A stretch of DNA of 64,000 nucleotides, from NCBI RefSeq assembly GCF_947500695.1, contig NZ_CANMSS010000013.1, positions 62,001 to 126,000 on the forward strand, written 5' to 3'. A program made the position numbers and the translations under genes. Of the stretch, positions 43,113-52,167 are shown in pieces. Origin of the DNA: an uncultured Pseudoteredinibacter sp. (GTDB lineage: Bacteria > Pseudomonadota > Gammaproteobacteria > Pseudomonadales > Cellvibrionaceae). The notes beneath the pieces are model-generated. The model made no database searches and was not told the DNA's origin. It saw only the letters and a list, made by a program, of their open reading frames with translations. Positions within the stretch are counted from its first letter, which is position 1. The number at the start of each line of letters is the position of its first letter.

Positions 43113-43466
43113 ATGGCTAAAACCTTAAACCCTGTTGTTCAAAAATGGCTGCAATGCTGGGAGCAGGGCGATATTGATAATTTGCCGATCACGGATGATT
43201 TTAGCCATAGTAGTCCCTTTGGGCTTATTAAACCCAAATCCCGTTATCTAGAGATTGTAAATAAGAACAAAGCCGACTTTTTGGGTAACAGCCTTAAGGT
43301 GATTAATCATATCGAAGAAGGCGATAAGGCCTGCATTCAGTTTGAACAGAAGAATAAAAACACCGGATTAGAAATGACGGTGTGTGAATGGTATGAATTA
43401 GAAGGCGATAAGATTAAGGCGATTCAATCTTTTTATAATATTGGTGATGCCAAGATTGAAGGCTAA
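43113..43466 (+). CDS. SnoaL/NTF2-like small protein
   Basis: 117 residues from ATG 43113; an earlier GTG at 43101 is less likely. NTF2-like fold pattern: an N-terminal helix (VQKWLQCWEQGDIDNL), ITDDFSHSSPFGLIKPKSRYLEIV, then a beta sheet (ACIQFEQKNKNTGLEMTVCEWYELEGDKIKAI). The family has enzymes and binding proteins, so no reaction is claimed. Third gene of the TPR-DoxX run. Confidence 0.65.
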   Translation: MAKTLNPVVQKWLQCWEQGDIDNLPITDDFSHSSPFGLIKPKSRYLEIVNKNKADFLGNSLKVINHIEEGDKACIQFEQKNKNTGLEMTVCEWYELEGDKIKAIQSFYNIGDAKIEG

Positions 43467-43490
43467 GCCCTTTGGGCGTTAGCCTTGCGT
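43459..43490 (+). terminator. Possible hairpin terminator
   Basis: AAGGCTAAGCCC, loop TTT, GGGC-G-TTAGCCTT: a 12-bp stem with one bulge overlapping the end of the SnoaL-like gene, followed by GCGTTTG. Long stem but poor T-tract. Lies between convergent genes. Confidence 0.4.
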
Positions 43491-43522
43491 TTGAGTATCC
43501 GTTAGCGTTTTGTTCTCACGCT

Positions 43523-44152
43523 CTAATCTAAATCTTTTGCGAAGCGATCGCTACGGGGTAGAAAGTAGTTTTCATAATCGAAAGATATGGCAACTTTGCC
43601 AGCGCGGCCTCGTAGTTCCTGTTGTGGGATAAAACCATAAACTCTGGAATCGGCACTGTGGCTGCGGTTATCGCCCAACACTAGATACTGATCTGCGGGT
43701 ACGGTAACGGTTTCAAAGTTGGCTAATGGGCCGTTGGCTTGGTCAATTCTTACTTTATGTGGGCGGTCGGCTAGCTCTTCGATAAATAATCTATCGCCAA
43801 GTTCTTTATAGGCAAGGGCTTCGCCATTAATAATCAAGCGGTGATTATGCATAGCCACTTTATCGCCCGGTAGGCCCACTACCCGTTTTACTAAACGCTT
43901 ATCGGCCGCGACAGAATCAAAAACAACGATATCACCACGCTCTGGGCTATGTGCTTCTGTGATGAGCTGGCCGGTAAAGGGCACTCGCAAGCCGTAGGCC
44001 ATTTTATTAATGGTAATACGATCGCCTTCGGTGATGGTAGGTAGCATAGATCCTGTTGGTACATCGTTCCAGTCGGCGATGGCGCTGCGGAACATCATCA
44101 TGCCGGCGATAAACAGGAATAAGCCTCGGTTGTCCTTCCAGAGTTTTTGCAT
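43523..44152 (-). CDS. lepB: Signal peptidase I
   Basis: Cleaves signal peptides at the outer face of the inner membrane. 209 residues, with one membrane helix (LFLFIAGMMMFRSAIA) against two in E. coli LepB. The catalytic Ser is in VPTGSMLPTI near residue 35 and the Lys in DKRLVKRVVGLPGD near 88. The box GDNRSHSADSRVYGF is near 160. The short form is common in many proteobacteria; a second, longer lepB next to lepA would usually exist elsewhere. Confidence 0.88.
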   Translation of the reverse strand: MQKLWKDNRGLFLFIAGMMMFRSAIADWNDVPTGSMLPTITEGDRITINKMAYGLRVPFTGQLITEAHSPERGDIVVFDSVAADKRLVKRVVGLPGDKVAMHNHRLIINGEALAYKELGDRLFIEELADRPHKVRIDQANGPLANFETVTVPADQYLVLGDNRSHSADSRVYGFIPQQELRGRAGKVAISFDYENYFLPRSDRFAKDLD

Positions 44153-44261
44153 AATTACTCGCTCACTTTAAGAGGTTTAGGCTTAGAGTGAGCAAGTGTG
44201 GCTTAGTTCGATTTTGCTTGATAGAAATCGACTCTAGCCCGCAGACAATAAGAGTGCTGGC

Positions 44262-45464
44262 TTAGGTGGTAAGCTTGGCGGTTTCTTGGGCGATTATCTT
44301 TTCTTCATTGGTGGGGATAACTAAGCACTGTATGGCCGAGTCGGGCTTATTGATACGTGCCATGCCTTGAGCATTGCGCTGTTCATCAAGCTGCAAGCCA
44401 AGCCAGCTACAGCGCTCGCCAATACGCTGGCGTATTTCGGCTGAGTTTTCGCCAATGCCACCGGTAAATACGATGCTGTCTAGGCCTTGCAGGGTGCCAG
44501 CTAGGCGGGCGATCTCCAATGCTGCGCGGTAGCAGAATATATCGACGGCCAGTTTGGCTTCTTCGGCATCAGATTCCAACAGAACTTTCATTTCAGAGCT
44601 AATACCCGAAACACCTAGGCAGCCGCTTTGGCGATAGAGTAAATCTTCTAGCTCATCGAGGCTGAGGTTTTTTTCGCGCTGTAAATACAGCAAAACACCA
44701 GGGTCGATACTGCCAGTGCGGCTGCCCATGACGAGGCCTTCTAGGGCGCTAAAGCCCATGCTGGAAGCTACTGATTTGCCCGTTTGCATGGCACACATGC
44801 TAGCGCCAGAGCCTAGGTGACAGACAACGGTTTTATTGGCGCTGAGGTTTTCCTGCGCCAGTTGTTCGGCAATATATTGATAACTTAAGCCATGAAAGCC
44901 ATAACGTTGCACGCCCGCTTCGCGGTATTGTTTGGGTATGGCATAGCTGCGCTCTAGTTCCGATTGCCCGACATGGAACATGGTATCAAAGCAGGCAACT
45001 TGCTTTACGCCTAGGCAGAGGCTTTGACATAACTCGATAAGTTTAATGTTAAAGGGCTGATGCAAAGGCGCCAAAGGAATAAAATTACTTAATTGATTTA
45101 GGGCTTGCTCGTCAATAATACAGGCCGCAGAAAAGAGTTCGCCGCCATGCACAACGCGATGACCAATAGCGGCGATATTTATTTCGCTTGCCTGCTGCGC
45201 TAAAAAGTCCAAGGCAAACTGTAGGCAGTATTTATGGGCCACCAAAGATTGTTCATCGCTTGCCTCTTCGGCCTTGGGAATATTTAGCGAGATCTTTTGC
45301 TTTTCAATCTTGCTTTGATAGCTCGCGCCGGGTTTTATTTTAACGCGTGCATCACCGTAAATATCCGAAGTATCTAGGCGCAGCAATAGCTCGCGGTTAT
45401 TTTTATTGAATAGCCCAAGCTTTAAGCTGGAAGAGCCCGCATTAACCGTTAAAATCGCATCCAT
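44262..45464 (-). CDS. ackA: Acetate kinase
   Basis: Interconverts acetyl phosphate + ADP and acetate + ATP. 400 residues, typical length. N-terminal ASKHA motif ILTVNAGSSSLKLGLF. The catalytic region GSRTGSIDPGVLLYL lies near 250 and the C-terminal motif VFTGGIGENSAEIR near 330. Lies 17 bases downstream of the phosphotransacetylase gene, forming a classic acetate overflow/assimilation operon. Confidence 0.95.
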   Translation of the reverse strand: MDAILTVNAGSSSLKLGLFNKNNRELLLRLDTSDIYGDARVKIKPGASYQSKIEKQKISLNIPKAEEASDEQSLVAHKYCLQFALDFLAQQASEINIAAIGHRVVHGGELFSAACIIDEQALNQLSNFIPLAPLHQPFNIKLIELCQSLCLGVKQVACFDTMFHVGQSELERSYAIPKQYREAGVQRYGFHGLSYQYIAEQLAQENLSANKTVVCHLGSGASMCAMQTGKSVASSMGFSALEGLVMGSRTGSIDPGVLLYLQREKNLSLDELEDLLYRQSGCLGVSGISSEMKVLLESDAEEAKLAVDIFCYRAALEIARLAGTLQGLDSIVFTGGIGENSAEIRQRIGERCSWLGLQLDEQRNAQGMARINKPDSAIQCLVIPTNEEKIIAQETAKLTT

Positions 45465-45481
45465 ACCAATATTCCTACGCC

Positions 45482-46402
45482 CTAGTTTTTGTGGAGTACC
45501 AGTTGTGACGCCAGGGCGCAGCTGGCCAATCTGGCAAAGGTGCCATCGGCGCGGCTATTTAGGACGATAGGCACTTTAGCACCTAGGGCGATACCGGCTG
45601 ATTTGGCATTGGCTAAATACATTAATTGTTTGGCAATCATATTGGCCGATTCTAAATCAGGTGCCAATAAAATATCGGCATCGCCCGAGACTGGCGAATC
45701 AATATGTTTATCTTCGGCGGCTTGTTTTGAGATGGCATTATCAAAGGCTAGTGGGCCATCTAAAATGCCCCCTTTAATTTGTCCTCGATCGGCCATTTTA
45801 CAAAGTGCAGCAGCATCAATAGTCGCAGGCATATAGGATTTCACTTTTTCTACTGCGGCCAGTATGGCGACTTTAGGTTCGCTAACACCCAAGGCATGAC
45901 AGAGATCGATACAGTTCTGCACGATGTCTTTTTTCTGGGGCAGCTTTGGGTCAATATTGATTGCGGCATCGGTAATCATTAATGGTTTGTGGTAGCTCGG
46001 TACATCTAAAACAAACACATGGGATAGACGGCGCTCGGTTCTGATGCCGTGCTGTTTATCGATAACAGCTTCTAGTAATTCGGCGGTTGAAAGATCGGCC
46101 TTCATTAATATTTCCGCTTGCTGCTCTTTTACCATGGCTACTGCTTTGTCGGCTGCGGCATGGCTGTGCGGGGTGTCGATAATGGCATAGGGGCTGATGT
46201 CTAGGCCTTCTTCTTCGGCGCAGGCGCGAATGCGAGCTTCTGGCCCTATCAATAACGGCTCGATAATACCTTTCTCGGCAGCTTCAACGGCGCCGCAAAG
46301 ACCATTTTGCGCTACAGGGTGGACTACTGCTGTGCGTATGGGGCGTGCGGCAATGGCGCGCTCTATAAATTGTTCTAATTGGCCGTGTGCAGCATTCATC
46401 AT
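45482..46402 (-). CDS. Phosphate acetyltransferase (PTA/PTB family)
   Basis: Converts acetyl-CoA and phosphate to acetyl phosphate, feeding ackA. 306 residues: the short PTA/PTB-type enzyme rather than the 700-residue E. coli Pta. Motifs: MITDAAINIDPKLPQKKDIV, GILDGPLAFDNAIS and the C-terminal LLAPDLESANMIAKQL. Some relatives transfer butyryl groups, so acyl specificity is inferred from the adjacent ackA. An AGGAA SD precedes the ATG. Confidence 0.88.
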   Translation of the reverse strand: MMNAAHGQLEQFIERAIAARPIRTAVVHPVAQNGLCGAVEAAEKGIIEPLLIGPEARIRACAEEEGLDISPYAIIDTPHSHAAADKAVAMVKEQQAEILMKADLSTAELLEAVIDKQHGIRTERRLSHVFVLDVPSYHKPLMITDAAINIDPKLPQKKDIVQNCIDLCHALGVSEPKVAILAAVEKVKSYMPATIDAAALCKMADRGQIKGGILDGPLAFDNAISKQAAEDKHIDSPVSGDADILLAPDLESANMIAKQLMYLANAKSAGIALGAKVPIVLNSRADGTFARLASCALASQLVLHKN

Positions 46403-46720
46403 AATTATGGGTTCCTATAAGCGCCTTAGATGGCTAGAAAGATAGCTCAAATTTTGCCTTAGAGTATATCGGCTTTAAGTTAACAGAATATGATTTATAT
46501 CGGTTTTTAATTCCACCAGCTTATGGAAATTAATGTTGGCAGTCGCCTGAATAAACCCAGTATACTGCTGTGACTTTATGCTGTGCGATAACAACAATAA
46601 GCTTGGGCAAATGCGTTGGCCTAATTGACCAATAAGGCTTAGTAATAAAGCTGAGTAATAAAGTTGCACTGTAAAGTGGCAGGCAAGATAACAATAACGA
46701 TCAGAAAAACGGACACAACT
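46403..46720. other. Divergent promoter region between pta and a permease gene
   Basis: 318 bases without a gene. On the + strand TTGGCA (46536) and TATACT (46561) could be -35 and -10 boxes, though their spacing of 19 is long. No clear operator was found. Confidence 0.3.
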
Positions 46721-48079
46721 ATGAGTAATAAAGGCGAGCAAGCTGAAAAGTCAGCAGGTTTTCAGTGGCTGGGTTTTACTGCACGCATTCCATTTGTTCA
46801 CACTCGGGTTTGTTGGCCTGAGCTATTTCAAGGTATTTTGATTTCGGCGGCCACGGCTTTGGCTTTGGTGCCTTTGTTAACGGGCTATTTTGGTTTGAGC
46901 TTTGAAGAGGCGATTGCGATGTCGTTTATTCACAGCTTTTTGATCAGTGCTTCGTGGATGATCTTTGGTGAGCCTTATGCCTCTGGTTGGTTAACGCCAG
47001 CTTTGCCGTTTGTATTAACGCTGTTGTTGTCGGACAGTTTTAGCAGTGCCACTGAGCGGCTGCAGATGATGACGGCCATCTCTTTGGATTTTGCGATTTT
47101 GCTGGCCATTCTCGGGGTCACGGGGCTTGGGGCTAAGCTGATTAAGGTGATGCCTGAGGTTTTAAAGGGCGCTGTTATTTTGGGTGCTGCGGTGGCGGCC
47201 TTTTTGAAGGTTTTTGATCTGCAGGCCAGTGATAATATTTTTAATACTCATCCTTACAGTGCCACAGTGGCGATTGCTTTGTCTTTATTGCTCGCTTTTT
47301 CGGCGCCTATGCATCGTATGGCGGCTAAGTATCCGATGGTGGCTCGTTTGGTCGCTTTGGGTTTGCTTCCGGGCTTTATTCTGGGGGCTATCGTGGGTGC
47401 GGTAACGGGTGAGCTGAAGTTTGATATTCAGATGGGTTTCTTTGCGCTGCCTATGGTCGATATGTTCAATAAGGTGAGTCCTTTTGTTATCGGGTGGCCA
47501 AGTTTGGATATGTTTTTGCAGGGTATTCCTTTGGCGTTGATTGGTTACATTTTGTTTTTTGGCGATTTGGTAACTGGTAAGGAAGTCTTGGCGATGGTGG
47601 AGAAAAGTCGCGAGGATGAGAAGTTGGATTTTAATGATTCCCGTACGCATATTTCTGTGGCGATCCGTAATGTGATCAGTGCTTTGTTTGCGCCGTTTTT
47701 TCCAACTCAGGGTATTCTTTGGACGGGTATTCATGTTGTGATCGCTCAGCGTTGGCAGCAGGGTAGGAAGGCGATGAATTCTTTGTATGATGGGATTTCG
47801 TCTTATTACATGATGGGTTTGCCGTTTATTTTCTTTATTGCTCCGGTGGTTACGGGTATTAAGCCGATGATGCCGATTGCTTTGGCGGTGACTTTGGCGC
47901 TTACGGGTTTTGCTTGTGCTTATGTGGCGATGAGTAAGGCGAATAATAATGCTGAGCGCGGTTGTATGATGCTGTCGGCGGTGTGTTTGGCGGTGATGGA
48001 TCCTTGGTTGGGGTTGATTCTGGCGGTTCTGTTGAGTGTGTTTTTGGTGGACTTTAAAGCTGAAGCGGATGAGACTTAA
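46721..48079 (+). CDS. Putative multi-pass membrane permease
   Basis: 452 residues from ATG 46721; an earlier in-frame start at 46664 is hydrophilic and rejected. About 11-12 hydrophobic segments. The central FGDLVTGKEVLAMVEKSREDEKLDF and NVISALFAPFFPTQGILWTGIHVVIAQRW regions resemble, in layout, sulfate- or NCS2-type transporters, but no signature of either is complete. Substrate unknown. The gene is transcribed away from pta. Confidence 0.65.
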   Translation: MSNKGEQAEKSAGFQWLGFTARIPFVHTRVCWPELFQGILISAATALALVPLLTGYFGLSFEEAIAMSFIHSFLISASWMIFGEPYASGWLTPALPFVLTLLLSDSFSSATERLQMMTAISLDFAILLAILGVTGLGAKLIKVMPEVLKGAVILGAAVAAFLKVFDLQASDNIFNTHPYSATVAIALSLLLAFSAPMHRMAAKYPMVARLVALGLLPGFILGAIVGAVTGELKFDIQMGFFALPMVDMFNKVSPFVIGWPSLDMFLQGIPLALIGYILFFGDLVTGKEVLAMVEKSREDEKLDFNDSRTHISVAIRNVISALFAPFFPTQGILWTGIHVVIAQRWQQGRKAMNSLYDGISSYYMMGLPFIFFIAPVVTGIKPMMPIALAVTLALTGFACAYVAMSKANNNAERGCMMLSAVCLAVMDPWLGLILAVLLSVFLVDFKAEADET

Positions 48080-48135
48080 AAAATTAGCTGCTTGGTGGAT
48101 TGCTAGCCATTACAAATTAAAGTGAATTCTGGGCC

Positions 48136-48252
48136 GGGTTTAGCCATTGCGGTAGTCGGTCTGGAACGCGCTTAAACCATCCGAGGGCGCTCGACTTCGC
48201 AGCGTCCATGCTGCTCTACGGTTCCTGACCGACTACCGCAATAGCTAAACCC
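48136..48252. repeat. Inverted-repeat element with 32-bp arms
   Basis: Arms at 48136-48167 and 48221-48252 pair over 32 bases with two mismatches (GGGTTTAGC and ATTGCGGTAGTCGGTC on one side). The 53-base centre holds a nested hairpin, GGGCGCT and AGCGTCC around CGACTTCGC. No protein-coding content and no obvious target-site duplication. It could be a MITE or REP-like element. Confidence 0.75.
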
Positions 48253-48367
48253 TACAGTGCGATTGATTGAAGGATTCTATGTTTCGGTTGATACAGGAGC
48301 CGGGTAATCATAAGTAGGCTGGCTTATGGTAGATGGGGCAGAAGGTTTTCCAAATCACAGATACAAA

Positions 48368-48389
48368 AAAGCCCGGAAATCCGGGCTTT
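48368..48389 (-). terminator. Terminator of the DUF6316-like gene
   Basis: Ten-bp perfect stem AAAGCCCGGA / TCCGGGCTTT with a 2-base loop. Read on the minus strand it is followed by a run of T (A6 on +). It lies about 24 bases after the stop of the small gene. It may also work on the + strand. Confidence 0.85.
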
Positions 48390-48412
48390 AAGAATTTGGT
48401 TTGCTCGCTTTT

Positions 48413-48646
48413 TTAGGCGGCTGATTGGTATTTTTTGAGTGTGTCGGCAAAAGTTGGTTTTTCGCAGACAAACTCTACAAAGGCGTCGACTCCGGCACTA
48501 GCTTGGTTTAAGTCATCAAACGGGCCAATATTAATTCGCTCGCGTGTACTGTAATACCAGTAGTCTCCCGCTTTAAAGCAACGTTCGCTTCTTGGCGGAA
48601 CTCGTCCTGATTCGCCTCTCCTAGGTTGCGTATTAAGTGCTGTCAT
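48413..48646 (-). CDS. Small DUF6316-like protein
   Basis: 77 residues. It has the pattern RRGESGRVPPRSERCFKAGDYWYYSTRE followed by IGPFDDLNQASAGVDAFVEFV, which matches my recollection of the gammaproteobacterial DUF6316 proteins. Function unknown; soluble. A GGGAGGAGT SD-rich leader precedes the ATG. Confidence 0.72.
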   Translation of the reverse strand: MTALNTQPRRGESGRVPPRSERCFKAGDYWYYSTRERINIGPFDDLNQASAGVDAFVEFVCEKPTFADTLKKYQSAA

Positions 48647-48778
48647 TGGTACTCCTCCCTGTTCGGCACTGTGTTGTCACGGCTATATTCTAGCCTATGA
48701 TTCGATAAATGCGATTATCGTTTAGTCTAATCGGGAGAAATTCATACTAATCTCCTACATTGACTAAAAATAGATCAA

Positions 48779-49549
48779 CTATGGCTGACTTGCCACTTGA
48801 TTGGAGTATTTTTGTGCGCCAGTTCCACTTAATAGTGTGGAAATGTGCACAAATTCAATGCCTGCGATGCGCAGTGGTGGGGTTAGGCGCTCTAGGACTT
48901 CTAGGGTCTCAGGGTAAGGGTGGCCGATGACGATGGCGTAGCCGGTGCGCTTGGCGTGTTTGATGGCCTTTTCCAGTTGGGCCAGGATATCTTGGTGATC
49001 ACGGCTGTTGTCTAGAAATACGTCGCGGCTGGCACTTGGGATGTTGTTTTGCTCGGCCAGTTGTTTGGCCTGGCTTAGTGGGCTGGTGCGGCTGTCAATG
49101 AAGAAGTAGGGGGTTTCGCGTAGTTCGTCCATTAGCCATTGCATGGCTTGGGCTTTTTCGGTGAGAGCTGAGCCCATGTGGTTATTAACTCCACGGATGT
49201 GGGGTACTGCGGCTAGGCCTAGGCGTACGGCGCTTTTAAATTCTTCTTCGGCCATGCCGGTGGTGAGGCCGCCTTGTTCCAATGGGGCGTTTTCGTTATG
49301 GCTGGCCATGGGGAGGTGCAGCATGATTTCTTTGCCAGCTTGATGTCCGGCGTCGGCCAGTTCTCTTGCATTTGGGCTGTGGGGAATTACCGCTAAGGTG
49401 ATTGGCACGGGCAGTTTGGCGGTACGGTAGCCGTTATCGAGGTGGTAGCCAATATCGTCGATGATAATCGCTAGGCGTGGTTTTTCAGCATGGCTTGGCA
49501 GGCAAGCTGTGCTTAGTAAAGCCAGCAATAGGATAAAGCGGTTTTTCAT
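48779..49549 (-). CDS. yibQ: YibQ, divergent polysaccharide deacetylase
   Basis: 256 residues with a signal peptide (LLLALLSTACLPSHA). The fold is a divergent polysaccharide deacetylase: PRLAIIIDDIGYHLDNG near 25-41, an LPMASHNENAPLE region, and VNNHMGSALTEK near 120. The last gene of gpmI-envC-ctpA-yibQ. In E. coli, YibQ is encoded next to EnvC; the substrate is not established. Spacing to ctpA is 7 bases. Confidence 0.88.
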   Translation of the reverse strand: MKNRFILLLALLSTACLPSHAEKPRLAIIIDDIGYHLDNGYRTAKLPVPITLAVIPHSPNARELADAGHQAGKEIMLHLPMASHNENAPLEQGGLTTGMAEEEFKSAVRLGLAAVPHIRGVNNHMGSALTEKAQAMQWLMDELRETPYFFIDSRTSPLSQAKQLAEQNNIPSASRDVFLDNSRDHQDILAQLEKAIKHAKRTGYAIVIGHPYPETLEVLERLTPPLRIAGIEFVHISTLLSGTGAQKYSNQVASQP

Positions 49550-49556
49550 AAAGCGA

Positions 49557-50876
49557 TTATTTCTTGCTCAGCAGGCTTAGGCCTTTCAAGATATTTAGCG
49601 CTTCATAAAGCTGGTTATCACGCTCTAGCAGTTTGCGGCCGTTTTCTTGGCTGCGTTTGCGTTCTTCGGCATCGCTTTCTTCACCGCCATTACCATTGCC
49701 CAGGTGGCCAGATAGGTCGGCCTCGGTGACGCGTGCTCTTGGTTTGATGGCTGTGAGTCGGGCGCGTTCCACTTCGATATCTGGCTCGATACCTTGTGCC
49801 TGGATGGAGCGGCCGTTCGGGGTGAAGTACAAAGAGGTGGTTAGCTTGATGGCTTTTTCTTTGCTGATTGGGATTACGCTCTGGACTGAGCCTTTACCAA
49901 AACTGCGAGTGCCAATCACGATGGCGCGGCGGTGATCTTGTAGGGCGCCGGCCACAATTTCTGAGGCTGAGGCAGAGCCGCCATTGATTAGTACGATAAC
50001 CGGCAGGCCGTTGGTAACATCGCCAGCTTCGGCGTCGTATTCTGCATTGGCACCTTTAATGCGGCCTTCTGTGTAGACGACGCGGCCGCCATCCAGCAGT
50101 GCATCGGCCACTTCAACTGAAGAGCGCAGTACGCCGCCTGGGTTGTTGCGCAAGTCGATGATGATCCCTTTAAGGTCGTTTTCAGATTCTGTTTGTAGTT
50201 TATCAATGGCTTTAACAAAATCTTTGCCGGTTGGAATCTGGAATTGGGCGATACGAATCAGGCCGTAGTTTTCATCCAGTAAGCGCGAGCGAACGCTGGT
50301 GACTTTGATGTAGTCGCGGATGATTTCAATATCTTTGGGCTTTTCTAGGCCTTGGCGCATTACCTTCAAGGTGATTTTGCTGCCTTTTTCGCCACGCATG
50401 AGTTCGATGGCTTCGGATAGGCTTTTGCCTTTGATGCTTTCGCCATCAATTTGCACGATCAGGTCGCCAGCTTCGATTCCGGCTTCAGATGCTGGGGTGT
50501 CGTCCATTGGGCTGATCACCTTCACGAAGCCATCTTCCATACCCACTTCGATACCAAGACCACCGTATTGCCCGGTGGTGTTTTCTTTGAGGTTGTCAAA
50601 GCGGCTGGCATCAAGGAAGTTTGAGTGCGGATCTAGCTCGCTGAGCATGCCTTTGATGGCGTATTCGAATAGGGTGGCGTCATCGACTTCTTCGATGTAG
50701 CCCGCTCGAATATCTTCAAAAACACGGGTAAAGGTGCGCAGGTCGTCCAGTGGCAAGCGGCCCCGTTCGGCTTCGCTTTCGCCCGGCTCAGTTTGGCCGT
50801 GACTCACTCCAGTCGCTAGGCCTAGACACAAGGCAAGGCTGATCTGCTTTATTCGGCTAGGCCTCATAGTTGGCAT
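49557..50876 (-). CDS. ctpA: CtpA, S41-family C-terminal processing protease
   Basis: 439 residues with a signal peptide (LALCLGLATGVSHG). A PDZ domain lies at about 95-170 (GLGIEVGMEDGFVKVIS, DTPASEAGIEAGDLIVQIDG). The S41 catalytic site has the Ser in LINGGSASASEIVAGAL near 308 and the Lys in GTRSFGKGSVQS near 333. Periplasmic. In Pseudomonas, CtpA degrades peptidoglycan hydrolases, which fits its position next to the hydrolase activator envC. A second ATG at codon 4 is possible. Confidence 0.92.
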   Translation of the reverse strand: MPTMRPSRIKQISLALCLGLATGVSHGQTEPGESEAERGRLPLDDLRTFTRVFEDIRAGYIEEVDDATLFEYAIKGMLSELDPHSNFLDASRFDNLKENTTGQYGGLGIEVGMEDGFVKVISPMDDTPASEAGIEAGDLIVQIDGESIKGKSLSEAIELMRGEKGSKITLKVMRQGLEKPKDIEIIRDYIKVTSVRSRLLDENYGLIRIAQFQIPTGKDFVKAIDKLQTESENDLKGIIIDLRNNPGGVLRSSVEVADALLDGGRVVYTEGRIKGANAEYDAEAGDVTNGLPVIVLINGGSASASEIVAGALQDHRRAIVIGTRSFGKGSVQSVIPISKEKAIKLTTSLYFTPNGRSIQAQGIEPDIEVERARLTAIKPRARVTEADLSGHLGNGNGGEESDAEERKRSQENGRKLLERDNQLYEALNILKGLSLLSKK

Positions 50877-50993
50877 CCGTTATCCGTTGATTCTTATAGC
50901 TAATTCTTAAGTCGCAACCATATCACAATTACTGGGCGCTGGCGTATCTAATAGGATGGAAGCCGCCGGTCGTCATTGGCTGGGCAGGGCTGC

Positions 50994-52151
50994 TTAGGCG
51001 CGGCACCAGCGGGCAGGGTTGGTGGGGTTGCCCTTGTAGCGTATTTCAAAATACACCCCAGATTCTTCAAGGCCGCCGGTATTGCCTACCTTGGCGATGA
51101 CATCGTTACTATCAACCCAATCGCCGGTATCTTTTAGCAGGGTTTGATTGTGGGCATAGAGGCTCATATAGCCTTCACCGTGATCCACGATTATCAACAT
51201 GCCGTGGCCCTTGAGATAATCGGAAAACACTACACGGCCATGGTGAATAGCACGCACTGGACGACCATCATTGGCGCGGATAAAAACGCCTTGCCACTTT
51301 AACTTGCCATCGGCGCGGGGGCTGCCATAGCGATGGCGAATGCGGCCGCTGCTGGGCCACTTTAATTTACCTTTGCGCTTTTTAAAGGCTACGCCATTAC
51401 TGGGCAGTTTGATGTTGGCCAATGTTTGGCTAACTTCGTCCAATAATTTTTGCAGGCGTTTTTGGTCGGCAGCTTTGCTGACCAGCTGAGCATCTTTTGA
51501 AGCCAGGGTTTTATTTAAGGCCGCTAGCGTGCGGCGGCGTTCGGCCTGCTTTGAAGTCAGCGCTTGATGTTGCGTTTGTAAGCGGCTTTGCTGTTCGCTA
51601 ATGGCCTCTGCTTGCGCCAAAATCTTTGGCTCAATTTCATCCAGTCTGGCGATGGTCTGACGAAACTCATCCAGTTTGGCTTGGCGCGCTTCGACAATAT
51701 ATTGGTAATAGCGCAGCTGTCGGCTAAATTTATCCGGCTCTTGCTGGTTTAGCAGTAGGCGAAGATTGCCTTGCTGACCTAAGCGGTAAGCGCCGTTTAT
51801 TTCTTCGCCAATATGTTTTTGCTGGCTACGTTTTTGCTGCTGAAGTTGCGCCCGCTCGTTATTGAGCCGGCTTAACTGCTTTTTTTGGCTGGCAAGTTCC
51901 CCTTTTAAGCGGTCAATTTTCTTCAGCAGTTTGGCGATGTCTTCTTCCGAACCCTGCAGTTGGTTTTGCAGGGTGTTACGGCTTGATTTTACCGAATTAA
52001 TTTCACGTTTAAGCTCGGCGATGGTCTCGCGTAATTGCTTGAGTTTGTTTTCGTATTCCGTAGCTGATTCCTGTGCCATGGGCGCGCTTGCCCAAAGCAA
52101 GCAGGCGCATAGGCTGGAATAGCGGGCTAAACGAGCAAAAAAACTTTGCAT
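50994..52151 (-). CDS. envC: EnvC-type murein hydrolase activator
   Basis: 385 residues. Signal peptide, then a long coiled coil (residues about 28-240), then a C-terminal LytM domain. In that domain the zinc ligands are not intact: where active M23 enzymes have H-x-G-x-D, this has WQGVFIRA, while the later SLYAH remains. So it is an activator rather than a hydrolase, as for EnvC, which switches on amidases during division. It sits 16 bases downstream of gpmI on the minus strand. Confidence 0.92.
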   Translation of the reverse strand: MQSFFARLARYSSLCACLLWASAPMAQESATEYENKLKQLRETIAELKREINSVKSSRNTLQNQLQGSEEDIAKLLKKIDRLKGELASQKKQLSRLNNERAQLQQQKRSQQKHIGEEINGAYRLGQQGNLRLLLNQQEPDKFSRQLRYYQYIVEARQAKLDEFRQTIARLDEIEPKILAQAEAISEQQSRLQTQHQALTSKQAERRRTLAALNKTLASKDAQLVSKAADQKRLQKLLDEVSQTLANIKLPSNGVAFKKRKGKLKWPSSGRIRHRYGSPRADGKLKWQGVFIRANDGRPVRAIHHGRVVFSDYLKGHGMLIIVDHGEGYMSLYAHNQTLLKDTGDWVDSNDVIAKVGNTGGLEESGVYFEIRYKGNPTNPARWCRA

Positions 52152-52167
52152 ACTTTTCTCCGCGTTA

